Of a DNA stretch of 64,000 bases, positions 34,223 through 42,227 are shown in pieces. Source of the DNA: Mesorhizobium amorphae. Its GTDB lineage: Bacteria; Pseudomonadota; Alphaproteobacteria; Rhizobiales; Rhizobiaceae. Numbering within the stretch: the stretch's first letter is position 1; every line of letters begins with the position of its first letter. Below the pieces are notes generated by a model. The model worked only from the letters and a program-made list of their open reading frames with translations. It searched no databases and had not been told where the DNA came from. A program made the translations under genes and the position numbers. The DNA is taken from positions 62,001 through 126,000 of the forward strand of contig NZ_JHQS01000017.1 of assembly GCF_014843845.1 (NCBI RefSeq), in the 5' to 3' direction.

Positions 34223-37200
34223 ATGATGAATCTCGCACTTTCCCCGCTCGCCCAGAGCAACCGGTCAACCAGCACGCAACCAACCGTCATGGAGACGATC
34301 ATGAAACCCCTGTCACTCGCCAGGCGCGGCGCGCGCTGGCTGATGGCGGCCGGTATCGCGGTCGCCATGCTGACGCCGGTACAAGGCTTCGCGCAAGACG
34401 CTGTCCCGATCAGCCCGGAGCTGCGGCTCGACCTCGACAATTCGCGCGTCGTCAATCCAAGGCCCGACCGGATCGTGCCTTTCCTCACCAAAAAGGGCAC
34501 TCAAAGAGGCTGCGACTACGTCGTCTATTCGCTGAGCTTCGGCTTGCGCGGCGATCCGCAGGGATTTGCCGATCCAAGCTTCGTGGCCAGACTGAAAAAG
34601 GTCAGGGTCGACTTCAAGGACCAGCTTCCGCACGGCCTTGAGATCGTCAACGTGAACGTGTCCGGCGACGGCACGGATTCGTCCGGCGGCCCGCTGCCGG
34701 GTGCCACGATCAGCACGTCGGCAGATCCGAACGACACGGCGACGGTTTCCGATTTCCGGATTTCCGCCGCCGATCTCGACGGCGTCGGCGCTCCGAACGA
34801 GCGCATCATAAATTTCCGCATCACGGCCAAGATCGATCATGCGGCGTTTCCCGCGCCGACGATCGTCGACAACCAGGGTCTGATCACCGTGACCGCCGGA
34901 CCAGGCACCGCGAAGATCATCCCGTCGCAGGATCCGAGCAAACCGGATGATGGCGATTTCCTCACCGGCGAAAAGACCTCGATCAAGATCGACCTGACCA
35001 AGTGCAACCGGCCGCCGCCACCTCCCGGCAAGGAGTGCTTCAAGGTGGAGCGCGGCAAGGTCGATTGCGTGCCCGGTGGCGGCGCCTTCATCTACCACAT
35101 GCCGGTTGGCCCGGAGATGGGCGGCAAGTGGGTGCAGGTGTCGACGACGACGCCCGGCATCACCATCGTCCCCGACACGCAACTGGTGCCGGCGGGCGGT
35201 GGTGTGCTCAACTGGAAGATCGTCGGGGCATCACCCGGCGACGTCATCCACCTCATCGTCACCGGCATCGAGACCTATGCCGGTCCGGAAGAGGGTTGGG
35301 GCCTGTGTTGCTCGCAGACCATCGACATCGTCATTCCACGCGACCTCAGATGCCCGCCCGACAAGGAGCCGGACCTCAAGGTCGAGAAGCGCGCCGACGT
35401 GTCGCGTTGCACGATGGCCGGCGGCTGCGACTTCACCATCCGGGTCACCAATGTCGGCGGCGCGCCCTATCACGGCAAGATCGTGCTCGACGAGGTGACG
35501 CTGCCGGCCGGTTCCACGCTCGATTCAGGGCCGAATCCGCCCTGGGCCTGCGTGCCCGGAGCAACGCCGATGACGTGCACCCATCCGGTGACCACGCTCA
35601 ACCCGGGGGCTTCCGTCGACCTCAAGCTCGGCTTCAAGCCGACCGGGGGCTGGCAAGGCGGTGCTTTGCGCAACTGCGCCACCTACAATTATGGCGCCAG
35701 CGGCAAGCCGTTGTTCGGCAGCCAGCAGAACGATCGCGGCTGCGCCTCGATCCCGATCTGCCGGCGTGGCGATCGTGATCCGGAATGCCGGCCGCCGGTC
35801 GAAAAGAAGGTCGACCTGATCCTGAAGAAGCGTGCCCGCATCCCGGTCTGCACGCCCGACGGCATCTGCTACTTCGTGATCGACATCATCAACAACGGCA
35901 GCGTCCCCTATAACGGGCCGCTGACGGTCATCGACAACTATCCAGGCGGCGCGCCGGCGTCCTCGACCTTCGGTCCGAGCCCACCCTGGACATGCGGACC
36001 GAATGGCCCCGGCCAGTTCCGCTGCGACAATGCCGGCATCGTGCTGATGCCGGGCGCCTCGACGCCGATCGTCGTCAAGGCGGTGATGCCGGCCGGCTAC
36101 CAGTCGGACACCGTCGAGAACTGCGCGGCGCTGAAGCCCATCCCCGGTGAGGTCGACCTCACCAACAACAAGGCCTGCGCCAAGGAACGCTTCCGTCATC
36201 CCAATGGCGGCAAGCCGACCCTGCGCATCACCAAAGTGTGCAACGGCTCGCTCGCCGGTGCCGCGGTCATCTCTTGCCGCATCACCGTCATCAGCCTCGG
36301 CACCGCTGCCCCCACCGGTCCGGTGCGGGTCAACGATGCCGCGACGCTGGTGGCAGGCGGCGCGCCCGTCCAGATCCAGACCGTCACTCCTGACGGCGCG
36401 GAATGGACTTGCGGGCCGGTCCCGGCCAATGCGCTGTCGTGCCAGATTCCCGGCGCCGTGATGACGCCCGGAACGTCCAGGCATTTCGACGTGACGGTCT
36501 CGGCCAATGGCGAGTTCGAGAACTGCGCGCGCGGCTCCTACGGACCGGCGCCGGGAGACGACATCGTCTACCCGATCGGCCAGGCTTGCGCCAAGGGCGG
36601 CGGGGTCTCGACCATCCGCGTCGAGAAGACCGGCGACAGCGAGTGCCAGCCAGGTGCGCCCTGCACATTCGAGATCACCATCACGAATGACGGGACGACC
36701 CCCTTCTCAGGTCCGGTCCGCATCGGTGATGCGATCGGCGTGGAAGGCCTCGGCAGGCTGGAAGGCGTTGCGATCACCTCGATCGAGCCGCCCTTCGGCT
36801 GCTCGCCGGAACCGGCAACCTTGCCCCTGTCCTGCGTCGCCAGCCTGACGCTCGGCGCCGGGGAAAGCCACGTACACGCTGTCACCGTGGTCATTCCCGA
36901 CGACGGCCGTCTGGCCAATCTGCAGGGCACGGTCAACGGCCAGAACTGCGTTGGCGTCCTGTCTCCCGACACAAGGGTACAAGGCGGCGGCGACATGCTT
37001 TCCGGCGATCAGGCCAACATCCAGGGCGATCGCGGCAGGGCCTATGCCTGCCATCCCTTCACCATCAGGAACGAGGTGGAGAAGGAATGCTCGCAAGGCT
37101 TCGTCATGAACGATGCCGGCAGGTGCGTCTGCCCGCCCGGCACCACCTTCCGCAACGGCCAGTGCTCGCCCGGCGGCGGCGTCATCACCGACCCGAAGCC

Positions 37201-38074
37201 GAAGCCCTGCGTCCTGCTGAAGGGCCAGATCCGCACCGAGGACGGACGCTGCATCTGCCCGCGCGGAACCGAGCTTGAGAATGGTGCCTGCGTAAAAGTC
37301 ACGCAGGGCTGCACCATCCCCGGTTCGGTCCCGACAGCGGACGGCAGCAGCTGCCGCTGCCCCGCCGGCACGCATCTCGACAGGAATGCGAATGCCTGCG
37401 TGCGGGACAAGCAGAAGCCCGAGCAGTGCACCATTCGCGGTCAGGTCCATGACGCAGACGGCGATTGCGTCTGCCCGAGGGGGACCGAGGTGCGCAATGG
37501 CGCCTGCCGGCCGATCAGGCCGAAACCGGAGCAGTGCACCATTCGCGGCCAGGTCCACAACGCCAACGGCGATTGTGTCTGCCCGAAAGGAACCGAGGTG
37601 CGCAATGGTGCCTGTCGTCCGGTTCGGCCAAAGCCGGAGCAGTGCACGATCCGCGGCCAGGTCCACGACTCCAACGGCAATTGCGTCTGCCCGAAGGGTA
37701 CGGAGATCCGCAATGGCGCCTGCCGGCAGAAGAAGCCGCAGCTCGAGCAGTGCACGATCCGCGGTCAGGTGCATAACAAGCGCGGCGAATGTGTCTGCCC
37801 GCGCGGCACCGAGGTCCGTGACGGCGCCTGCCGCAGGGTTCGGCAGGAATGCGCGCCGGGCTCGCAGCTGATCAACGGCCAATGCCAGCCGATCATCATC
37901 AGGCGCTGCCCGTCCGGGACGACTGGAAGGTATCCGAACTGCGTGCCGATCCGCAGGCAGCCGGAGATCAACCCGAACCTGCTGCTCAATCCGAACATCC
38001 TCCAGCAGGTCCTGCCAAGGCGCGCGCCGCAGGTGGACCAGCAGGATCCGGCCACCCTGAACTCCAAGCCGTAA
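34223..38074 (+). CDS. Giant secreted modular protein: CC domain, four DUF11-like modules, EGF-like Cys repeats
   Basis: A 1283-residue protein. A strong GGAGGG serves the ATG at 34223 or 34226, yet the signal peptide (LARRGARWLMAAGIAVAMLT, cleavage after AQ) starts near the ATG at 34301, which also has GGAG ahead; start uncertain. Order: N-terminal region (about 50-260); CC domain (272-370) like that of the previous protein; four DUF11-like Ig-fold modules (about 385-510, 530-655, 665-785, 795-910), each with W-x-C and NPGAS-type motifs; then at least seven C-rich modules (about 956-1209, CVCP.GTE.RNGAC), four of them near-identical 36-residue copies. Probably an extracellular adhesive or scaffold protein; function unknown. 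A terminator follows. Confidence 0.75.
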   Translation: MMNLALSPLAQSNRSTSTQPTVMETIMKPLSLARRGARWLMAAGIAVAMLTPVQGFAQDAVPISPELRLDLDNSRVVNPRPDRIVPFLTKKGTQRGCDYVVYSLSFGLRGDPQGFADPSFVARLKKVRVDFKDQLPHGLEIVNVNVSGDGTDSSGGPLPGATISTSADPNDTATVSDFRISAADLDGVGAPNERIINFRITAKIDHAAFPAPTIVDNQGLITVTAGPGTAKIIPSQDPSKPDDGDFLTGEKTSIKIDLTKCNRPPPPPGKECFKVERGKVDCVPGGGAFIYHMPVGPEMGGKWVQVSTTTPGITIVPDTQLVPAGGGVLNWKIVGASPGDVIHLIVTGIETYAGPEEGWGLCCSQTIDIVIPRDLRCPPDKEPDLKVEKRADVSRCTMAGGCDFTIRVTNVGGAPYHGKIVLDEVTLPAGSTLDSGPNPPWACVPGATPMTCTHPVTTLNPGASVDLKLGFKPTGGWQGGALRNCATYNYGASGKPLFGSQQNDRGCASIPICRRGDRDPECRPPVEKKVDLILKKRARIPVCTPDGICYFVIDIINNGSVPYNGPLTVIDNYPGGAPASSTFGPSPPWTCGPNGPGQFRCDNAGIVLMPGASTPIVVKAVMPAGYQSDTVENCAALKPIPGEVDLTNNKACAKERFRHPNGGKPTLRITKVCNGSLAGAAVISCRITVISLGTAAPTGPVRVNDAATLVAGGAPVQIQTVTPDGAEWTCGPVPANALSCQIPGAVMTPGTSRHFDVTVSANGEFENCARGSYGPAPGDDIVYPIGQACAKGGGVSTIRVEKTGDSECQPGAPCTFEITITNDGTTPFSGPVRIGDAIGVEGLGRLEGVAITSIEPPFGCSPEPATLPLSCVASLTLGAGESHVHAVTVVIPDDGRLANLQGTVNGQNCVGVLSPDTRVQGGGDMLSGDQANIQGDRGRAYACHPFTIRNEVEKECSQGFVMNDAGRCVCPPGTTFRNGQCSPGGGVITDPKPKPCVLLKGQIRTEDGRCICPRGTELENGACVKVTQGCTIPGSVPTADGSSCRCPAGTHLDRNANACVRDKQKPEQCTIRGQVHDADGDCVCPRGTEVRNGACRPIRPKPEQCTIRGQVHNANGDCVCPKGTEVRNGACRPVRPKPEQCTIRGQVHDSNGNCVCPKGTEIRNGACRQKKPQLEQCTIRGQVHNKRGECVCPRGTEVRDGACRRVRQECAPGSQLINGQCQPIIIRRCPSGTTGRYPNCVPIRRQPEINPNLLLNPNILQQVLPRRAPQVDQQDPATLNSKP
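37421..37849 (+). repeat. Four tandem 108-base repeats encoding EGF-like modules
   Basis: Copies start at 37421, 37529, 37637 and 37745, exactly 108 bases apart, each beginning GAGCAGTGCAC and encoding 36 residues (QCTIRGQVH, then a CVCP.GTE.RNGACR core, then a Pro/Lys/Arg linker). They lie in frame in the large secreted protein. DNA identity is high, which implies recent duplication and possible copy-number variation between strains. Confidence 0.9.
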
Positions 38075-38092
38075 TCCTGGTACCAAAAGACC

Positions 38093-38124
38093 AAACCCCG
38101 CCGGAGCAATCCGGCGGGGTTTTT
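38093..38124 (+). terminator. Intrinsic terminator after the modular protein gene
   Basis: AAACCCCGCCGG, loop AGCAAT, CCGGCGGGGTTTTT: a strong GC stem followed by a T-run, 19 bases after the stop codon. It separates the giant gene from the third member of the cluster, which would then need its own promoter or read-through. Confidence 0.9.
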
Positions 38125-38201
38125 CGTGGCTTGATCGATTGCGTGAACCTTGATGCGGCAAGCGGCGACCAACGCCTGAAGGAACACATCAGGAGAGAGA
38201 C

Positions 38202-40154
38202 ATGTCTTCAGTCAGCCACGCCTTTCGCAATACGGTTGCGACCGTTGCCTTGCTCGCAGCCGGACTAGCCACCACCTCGGCCTTCGCCGAACAGGCCAAC
38301 ATCAAGTCGATGTCCTTCGACACGCAGAGCGTCAACACCACCCTCCATGTCGTATCGAGCGACAAACAGAAATGGGACACGCTGAAGAGCGGCACCGTCC
38401 AGTTCTGGGGCCACATGAAGATCAATACACGCTGGCCCGGCTACGTTCAGGATGTCGGCGTCGCACTCGGTGTCTGCGGACCCGGCCAATGCGGCCCGTT
38501 TCCGCCGATCTGGAGCGACGCGCCGGTCAGCCGCGACTACGACCACCAGGAAAACTTCGCCTTTGACCCGTCCAAAATACCGCTGTCGTCCGATACCGGC
38601 ATTGCCGTCGTGCCCTATGGCGACCAGATCATCGCCAAGTGCAACCAGCACCTGCAAGCCGACGGACCGACGAAATCCTATACGTTCAACCACACTTTTC
38701 ACGCCAGCTTCACGGCGCTTACCGACAAGGCGCTCGACATGGACAATGCCGTCGCCGAAACCCAGCCGGGCAGCTGGCCTTATCCACTCTTCAACTCGCA
38801 TTACGCCGAGCACGGCACGTTCCAGGTCCAAATCGTCTGCGATCCGGTAATCAAGCCCGCGGTCCAGGACGTCGCTGCCGATTTCGGCAAGTTCGAGGTC
38901 GACAACGTCAAGCTGTTCTTGACCACCTACCAGTCCAATCAACCGGGCTCGACGCCCGGCACGGTCTGCCCCTCGCTGAAGGTTACCAGCCGGGCGCAGG
39001 CCAACCAGGCCGGGCCGGTCTCTATGCGCATCTGGCGACAGAAGGACGGCGGACCGATCACCTCCGAGTTCAAGCAGGCGTGGGCGTCATATGACGCGGC
39101 CAAGAACGGCTATTTCGCGACCTATGAGAAATGGGAGAATGTCGGCGCAACTGCCTACTTCCAGTACATGACCGAAATCGTCGGCAATGGTCCGTTCGAA
39201 CCCTTCGACGGCTGGAAGAACATCACGGTGCATTGTACCGGCGCCGGCGGCGGCGGCTTCACCGATGCACCGCAGGCCGATCCCGACAACCCGCCGGCAA
39301 AGGCCGATTGGCAAGGCGAAGTGACCGTTTCCGATAGTGCCGGAGGAAAGAAACTGTGCCCACGCAAGGGCCAGGTCGCATTCGAAGTGAGCCGCAACGA
39401 GCCCGGCGCGTTCCACTACAGGATCAGCTGCTCGAACGGCGCCTTCTTCACCGGAACCAAGGTCGCCTTCAACGATGGCGGTGCGTTCAAGGCGAGCGCT
39501 TTCCACGATCTCAGCATCGTCAGAACCCGCGCGATCCAGTGCACGCTGCAGGAGATCAAGCAGAATGGCGCCATCGCCACCGTCGATACGGACAAGGAGG
39601 ATTTCACCTGCATAAAGCGCACCTTCGAACCAGAGGCCGACGATCTTGTCTCCAGCACGCGTCCGGACTTCGGCCAGCCCAGGCAGCCTCCGGTGGTGGT
39701 CGATCCAGGCCGCAAATGCCTGCCCGGCCAGAAACAGGTGGGTAGCAAATGCATCGACAGGCCGCTCGTTGCCGTGTGCAAAAGCACCGAGAAGCTCGTC
39801 AACGGCAGGTGCATCGGCGTCAGCATCCACTGCCTGCCGGGCTATCGTCAGCTCGGCTTGAAATGCGTGAAGAACCCGGTGATCGCCGACAAATGCAGGC
39901 GCGACGAACTGCGCATCAACGGCAAATGCGTGCGCAAGCCTCCCGTCATCATCGACTGCAAGCGCGGCTACCATCTGGTCGGCAAGGCGTGCGTGAAGGA
40001 CGCGATCATCACCATTGGCTGCCGGGCAACCGAAAAGCTGGTGCGTGGGCATTGCGTGCCCAAGCCGGGCGTGACGGACTTGCAGAAGTTGAAGCAAGGC
40101 AGGGCCAAGTCTCTTCTGCCGGGGCAGGCCAAGCTGCGGCGGCAGGCGAACTGA
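38202..40154 (+). CDS. Secreted protein with six C-terminal C-x10-C modules
   Basis: A 650-residue protein with a signal peptide (about 1-29, ending SAFA). AGGAGAGAGAC lies before the ATG. The first 490 residues contain scattered Cys pairs and Trp-rich stretches (VQFWGHMKI, IWRQKDGGP, YEKWENVGATAYFQYM) and match no family I know. From residue 506 six modules of C-x10-C follow every 18-21 residues (for example CKSTEKLVNGRC and CRRDELRINGKC) with hydrophobic linkers. The same C-x10-C pattern with a Gly two residues before the last Cys occurs in the EGF-like repeats of the preceding gene's product. The tail is Lys/Arg-rich. Function unknown; presumably periplasmic or extracellular. Confidence 0.72.
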   Translation: MSSVSHAFRNTVATVALLAAGLATTSAFAEQANIKSMSFDTQSVNTTLHVVSSDKQKWDTLKSGTVQFWGHMKINTRWPGYVQDVGVALGVCGPGQCGPFPPIWSDAPVSRDYDHQENFAFDPSKIPLSSDTGIAVVPYGDQIIAKCNQHLQADGPTKSYTFNHTFHASFTALTDKALDMDNAVAETQPGSWPYPLFNSHYAEHGTFQVQIVCDPVIKPAVQDVAADFGKFEVDNVKLFLTTYQSNQPGSTPGTVCPSLKVTSRAQANQAGPVSMRIWRQKDGGPITSEFKQAWASYDAAKNGYFATYEKWENVGATAYFQYMTEIVGNGPFEPFDGWKNITVHCTGAGGGGFTDAPQADPDNPPAKADWQGEVTVSDSAGGKKLCPRKGQVAFEVSRNEPGAFHYRISCSNGAFFTGTKVAFNDGGAFKASAFHDLSIVRTRAIQCTLQEIKQNGAIATVDTDKEDFTCIKRTFEPEADDLVSSTRPDFGQPRQPPVVVDPGRKCLPGQKQVGSKCIDRPLVAVCKSTEKLVNGRCIGVSIHCLPGYRQLGLKCVKNPVIADKCRRDELRINGKCVRKPPVIIDCKRGYHLVGKACVKDAIITIGCRATEKLVRGHCVPKPGVTDLQKLKQGRAKSLLPGQAKLRRQAN

Positions 40155-40174
40155 AATCCTGATGCATAGGAAGG

Positions 40175-40205
40175 AGAGAGGCGGCTGAGGCTGCCTCTCT
40201 TCTTG
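40175..40205 (+). terminator. Intrinsic terminator after the C-x10-C protein gene
   Basis: AGAGAGGC and GCCTCTCT pair around GGCTGAGGCT, which can extend the stem, and TTCTT follows. It starts 20 bases after the stop. Confidence 0.7.
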
Positions 40206-40258
40206 TGCGGAGAACGCACCGGCGCCGGATTTCTGTCGACAAGCAGCGTCGGGACCAT

Positions 40259-40362
40259 TAGAGCGACGTGCGTCCATTTGGACGCACAAAGTACGCTCTA
40301 ACGCTTTTGAATCTACGCATCGTGCTTTCCGAAAATCGGTTCCGATTTTCGGGCCGATGCGT
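40259..40362. repeat. Rhizobiales intergenic palindromic element, two hairpins
   Basis: First hairpin: TAGAGCG (40259) to CGCTCTA (40300), with inner GTGCGTCC-ATTT-GGACGCAC. Second: ACGCATCG (40315) to CGATGCGT (40362), with inner 11-bp arms CCGAAAATCGG and CCGATTTTCGG. The second unit is a familiar repeat of Mesorhizobium and related genomes. It lies between the secreted-protein cluster and rpe. Confidence 0.8.
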
Positions 40363-40398
40363 TAGGGCGGAAGCGGGTTCCAAGAACGGGAAGCGGAC

Positions 40399-41076
40399 AT
40401 GGCTCAAAAGACCCTGATCGCGCCATCGGTGCTGGCGTCGGATTTCTCGAAGCTCGGCGACGAGGTCGAGGCCGTCGCGGCGGCCGGCGCCGACTGGATC
40501 CATCTCGACGTGATGGACGGCCATTTCGTGCCGAACATCACCTTCGGCCCACCGGTGGTCAAGGCGATCCGCAACCGCACCAAGGTCTTCTTTGACTGCC
40601 ATCTGATGATCGCGCCGGCCGACCCCTATCTGGCCGCCTTCGCCGAGGCCGGCTGCGACGGCATAACGGTGCATACCGAGGCCGGCCCGCATCTCGACCG
40701 CTCGCTGCAGACCATCAGGAACCTCGGCAAGAAGGCCGGCGTGTCGCTCAATCCGGCGACGCCTGAAAGCGCAATCGAATATGTGCTCGACCGGCTCGAC
40801 CTGATCCTGATCATGACCGTCAATCCAGGTTTTGGCGGCCAGGCCTTCATTCCGGCCGTTGTCGACAAGGTGAAGCGGGTCAAGGCGATGATCGGCAAGC
40901 GGCCGATCCGGATCGAGATCGACGGCGGCGTCTCGCCGGAGACGGCGCCCCTGGTCACCGCTGCCGGCGCCGACGTGCTGGTCGCGGGTGCGGCCATCTT
41001 CAAGGGCGGCAGCGTCGAAGCCTATCGGGCAAACATCGAGGCGATCAGGATGGCAGCGGACCGCGCCGCCATCTGA
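40399..41076 (+). CDS. rpe: Ribulose-phosphate 3-epimerase
   Basis: A 225-residue TIM-barrel enzyme of the pentose phosphate pathway, interconverting ribulose-5-phosphate and xylulose-5-phosphate. Signature regions are [33 protein letters not shown] (metal-binding His and catalytic Asp), [16 protein letters not shown] and [11 protein letters not shown]. Length is normal. GGGAAGCGGAC lies ahead of the ATG. It could process xylulose-5-phosphate from XylAB but stands alone after a repeat element. Confidence 0.93.
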   Translation: MAQKTLIAPSVLASDFSKLGDEVEAVAAAGADWIHLDVMDGHFVPNITFGPPVVKAIRNRTKVFFDCHLMIAPADPYLAAFAEAGCDGITVHTEAGPHLDRSLQTIRNLGKKAGVSLNPATPESAIEYVLDRLDLILIMTVNPGFGGQAFIPAVVDKVKRVKAMIGKRPIRIEIDGGVSPETAPLVTAAGADVLVAGAAIFKGGSVEAYRANIEAIRMAADRAAI

Positions 41077-41417
41077 AATCGATTGCAGCAAGATTCGACA
41101 GCTTCAGCCGGCCCTGACGATGAAACCCGAAATGCTAGGCCAGGCACGGGCTTGGTCACCAAACTTCCGATTGTAACGGCAAAGGAAACGCGCCAAACGC
41201 CTCTTGTTCGGCGCGCGCAGGTTTCTTCGGGACAAAGAGATTTTCCTTACAATAGTTACATTGGCGGATGGGGTACTACCATCTCTCCTCTTTAAGTCGA
41301 ATACCGCCATCTTCTGCTTGAGCGTCGAAAGCAGGGCGCGGTATAGTACGCGTACGGGATCAATGCTGCTTTGACACAAGAATCCACAACGGGCCCAAGC
41401 AGGCAACAGGAGCTATA
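41077..41417. other. Intergenic region before the GntR gene
   Basis: A 341-base gap with lower GC than its neighbours. A possible promoter for the GntR gene is TTGAGC (41318-41323) with TATAGT (41342-41347). Right behind it lies the palindrome GTACGCGTAC (41346-41355), a candidate autoregulatory site. A minus-strand frame at 41104-41406 has no ribosome site and is not protein-like. Confidence 0.45.
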
Positions 41418-42164
41418 TTGACATACGGAACCGCCGATCTGGGCGATGAAGGGGCCGGACCCAAGAGCACCCTCGCCAGCACGGTCTATCATCAGCTACG
41501 CGACGATCTTCTGCGCGGCGTGCTCGAAACCGAAAGCAAGCTTCGGGTCGAGTGGGTGGTTTCGCGGTATGGCGCCGGGGCTTCGCCCGTGCGCGAAGCT
41601 CTCAACCGTCTCGCCTCGGAAGGTCTGCTTGGCCGCCACGACCAGCGCGGCTTCTTCCTCATGCCTGTCAGCGCCGAGGAACTGGAGGAATTGACCCGCA
41701 CGCGCTGCTGGCTGGAAGAGCGGGCGCTGCGCGAATCGATCGCCCACCGTACGGCGGAATGGGAAGAGCAGCTCGTGCTGGCGCTGCATCGCCTGGCGCG
41801 CGCCCCGCGCCGCCTGCCGGACGAGCCCTCGTCAAACAATCCGGATTGGGAAAAGCTGCATCGCTCCTTCCATCGAACGCTGATTGCAGCCTGCCGGTCG
41901 CACTGGCTGGTCGGGTTCTGCGACCAGCTTTCTGATCAGGCCTCCCGCTACCGGCTGATGTCGCAGGTCAGCCCGGCAATCGAACGCGACGATCTCGGCG
42001 AGCATCGCCTGATCGCCGAACGCACGCTGGATGGCGACGCCGACGGCGCGGTCGAAGCCCTGCTCAGCCACTACCGCCTGACGGCGGCCATGTGCATGGA
42101 GCGCTTTGCCCAGGAGGAACAGGCCAAGGCCGGCACCGGCAAGGCGTCGCGCGGCCGCAAATAG
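41418..42164 (+). CDS. GntR-family regulator with FCD-like domain
   Basis: A 248-residue transcription factor. The winged helix (TVYHQLRDDLLRGVL to GASPVREALNRLASEGLLGR and RGFFLMPVS) is followed by an all-helical FCD effector domain (LEELTRTRCWLEERALRESI onward, DWEKLHRSFHRTLIAAC). The start is a TTG at 41418 with AGGAG five bases ahead; no suitable ATG lies nearby in frame. The next gene, a malonyl-CoA-synthetase-like gene, starts 63 bases later, so this may be a MatR-like regulator sensing an organic acid; that is inference from position. Confidence 0.83.
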   Translation: MTYGTADLGDEGAGPKSTLASTVYHQLRDDLLRGVLETESKLRVEWVVSRYGAGASPVREALNRLASEGLLGRHDQRGFFLMPVSAEELEELTRTRCWLEERALRESIAHRTAEWEEQLVLALHRLARAPRRLPDEPSSNNPDWEKLHRSFHRTLIAACRSHWLVGFCDQLSDQASRYRLMSQVSPAIERDDLGEHRLIAERTLDGDADGAVEALLSHYRLTAAMCMERFAQEEQAKAGTGKASRGRK

Positions 42165-42227
42165 CTTCTCGTCCCACGCCAAAAATCTGATATTTGCGCT
42201 GCTGCAGACGCCATATCAGGGAAGACC

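Noticed and set aside
37421..37849. Regularly spaced repeats as a CRISPR-like array
   Set aside because: Units are contiguous, 108 bases long, in frame and coding; there are no unique spacers or cas genes.
36707..38161. 484-codon minus-strand frame opposite the modular secreted protein
   Set aside because: It is the shadow of the repeat-rich plus-strand gene; its own repeats mirror the 108-base units, and a plus-strand terminator lies inside it.
41346..41355. GTACGCGTAC palindrome as a firm GntR operator
   Set aside because: A 10-base palindrome may occur by chance and it does not clearly fit the FCD-type consensus; mentioned only within the intergenic note.
41104..41406. 100-codon minus-strand frame before the GntR gene
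   Set aside because: No ribosome site, composition not protein-like, and it covers the probable promoter region of the GntR gene.
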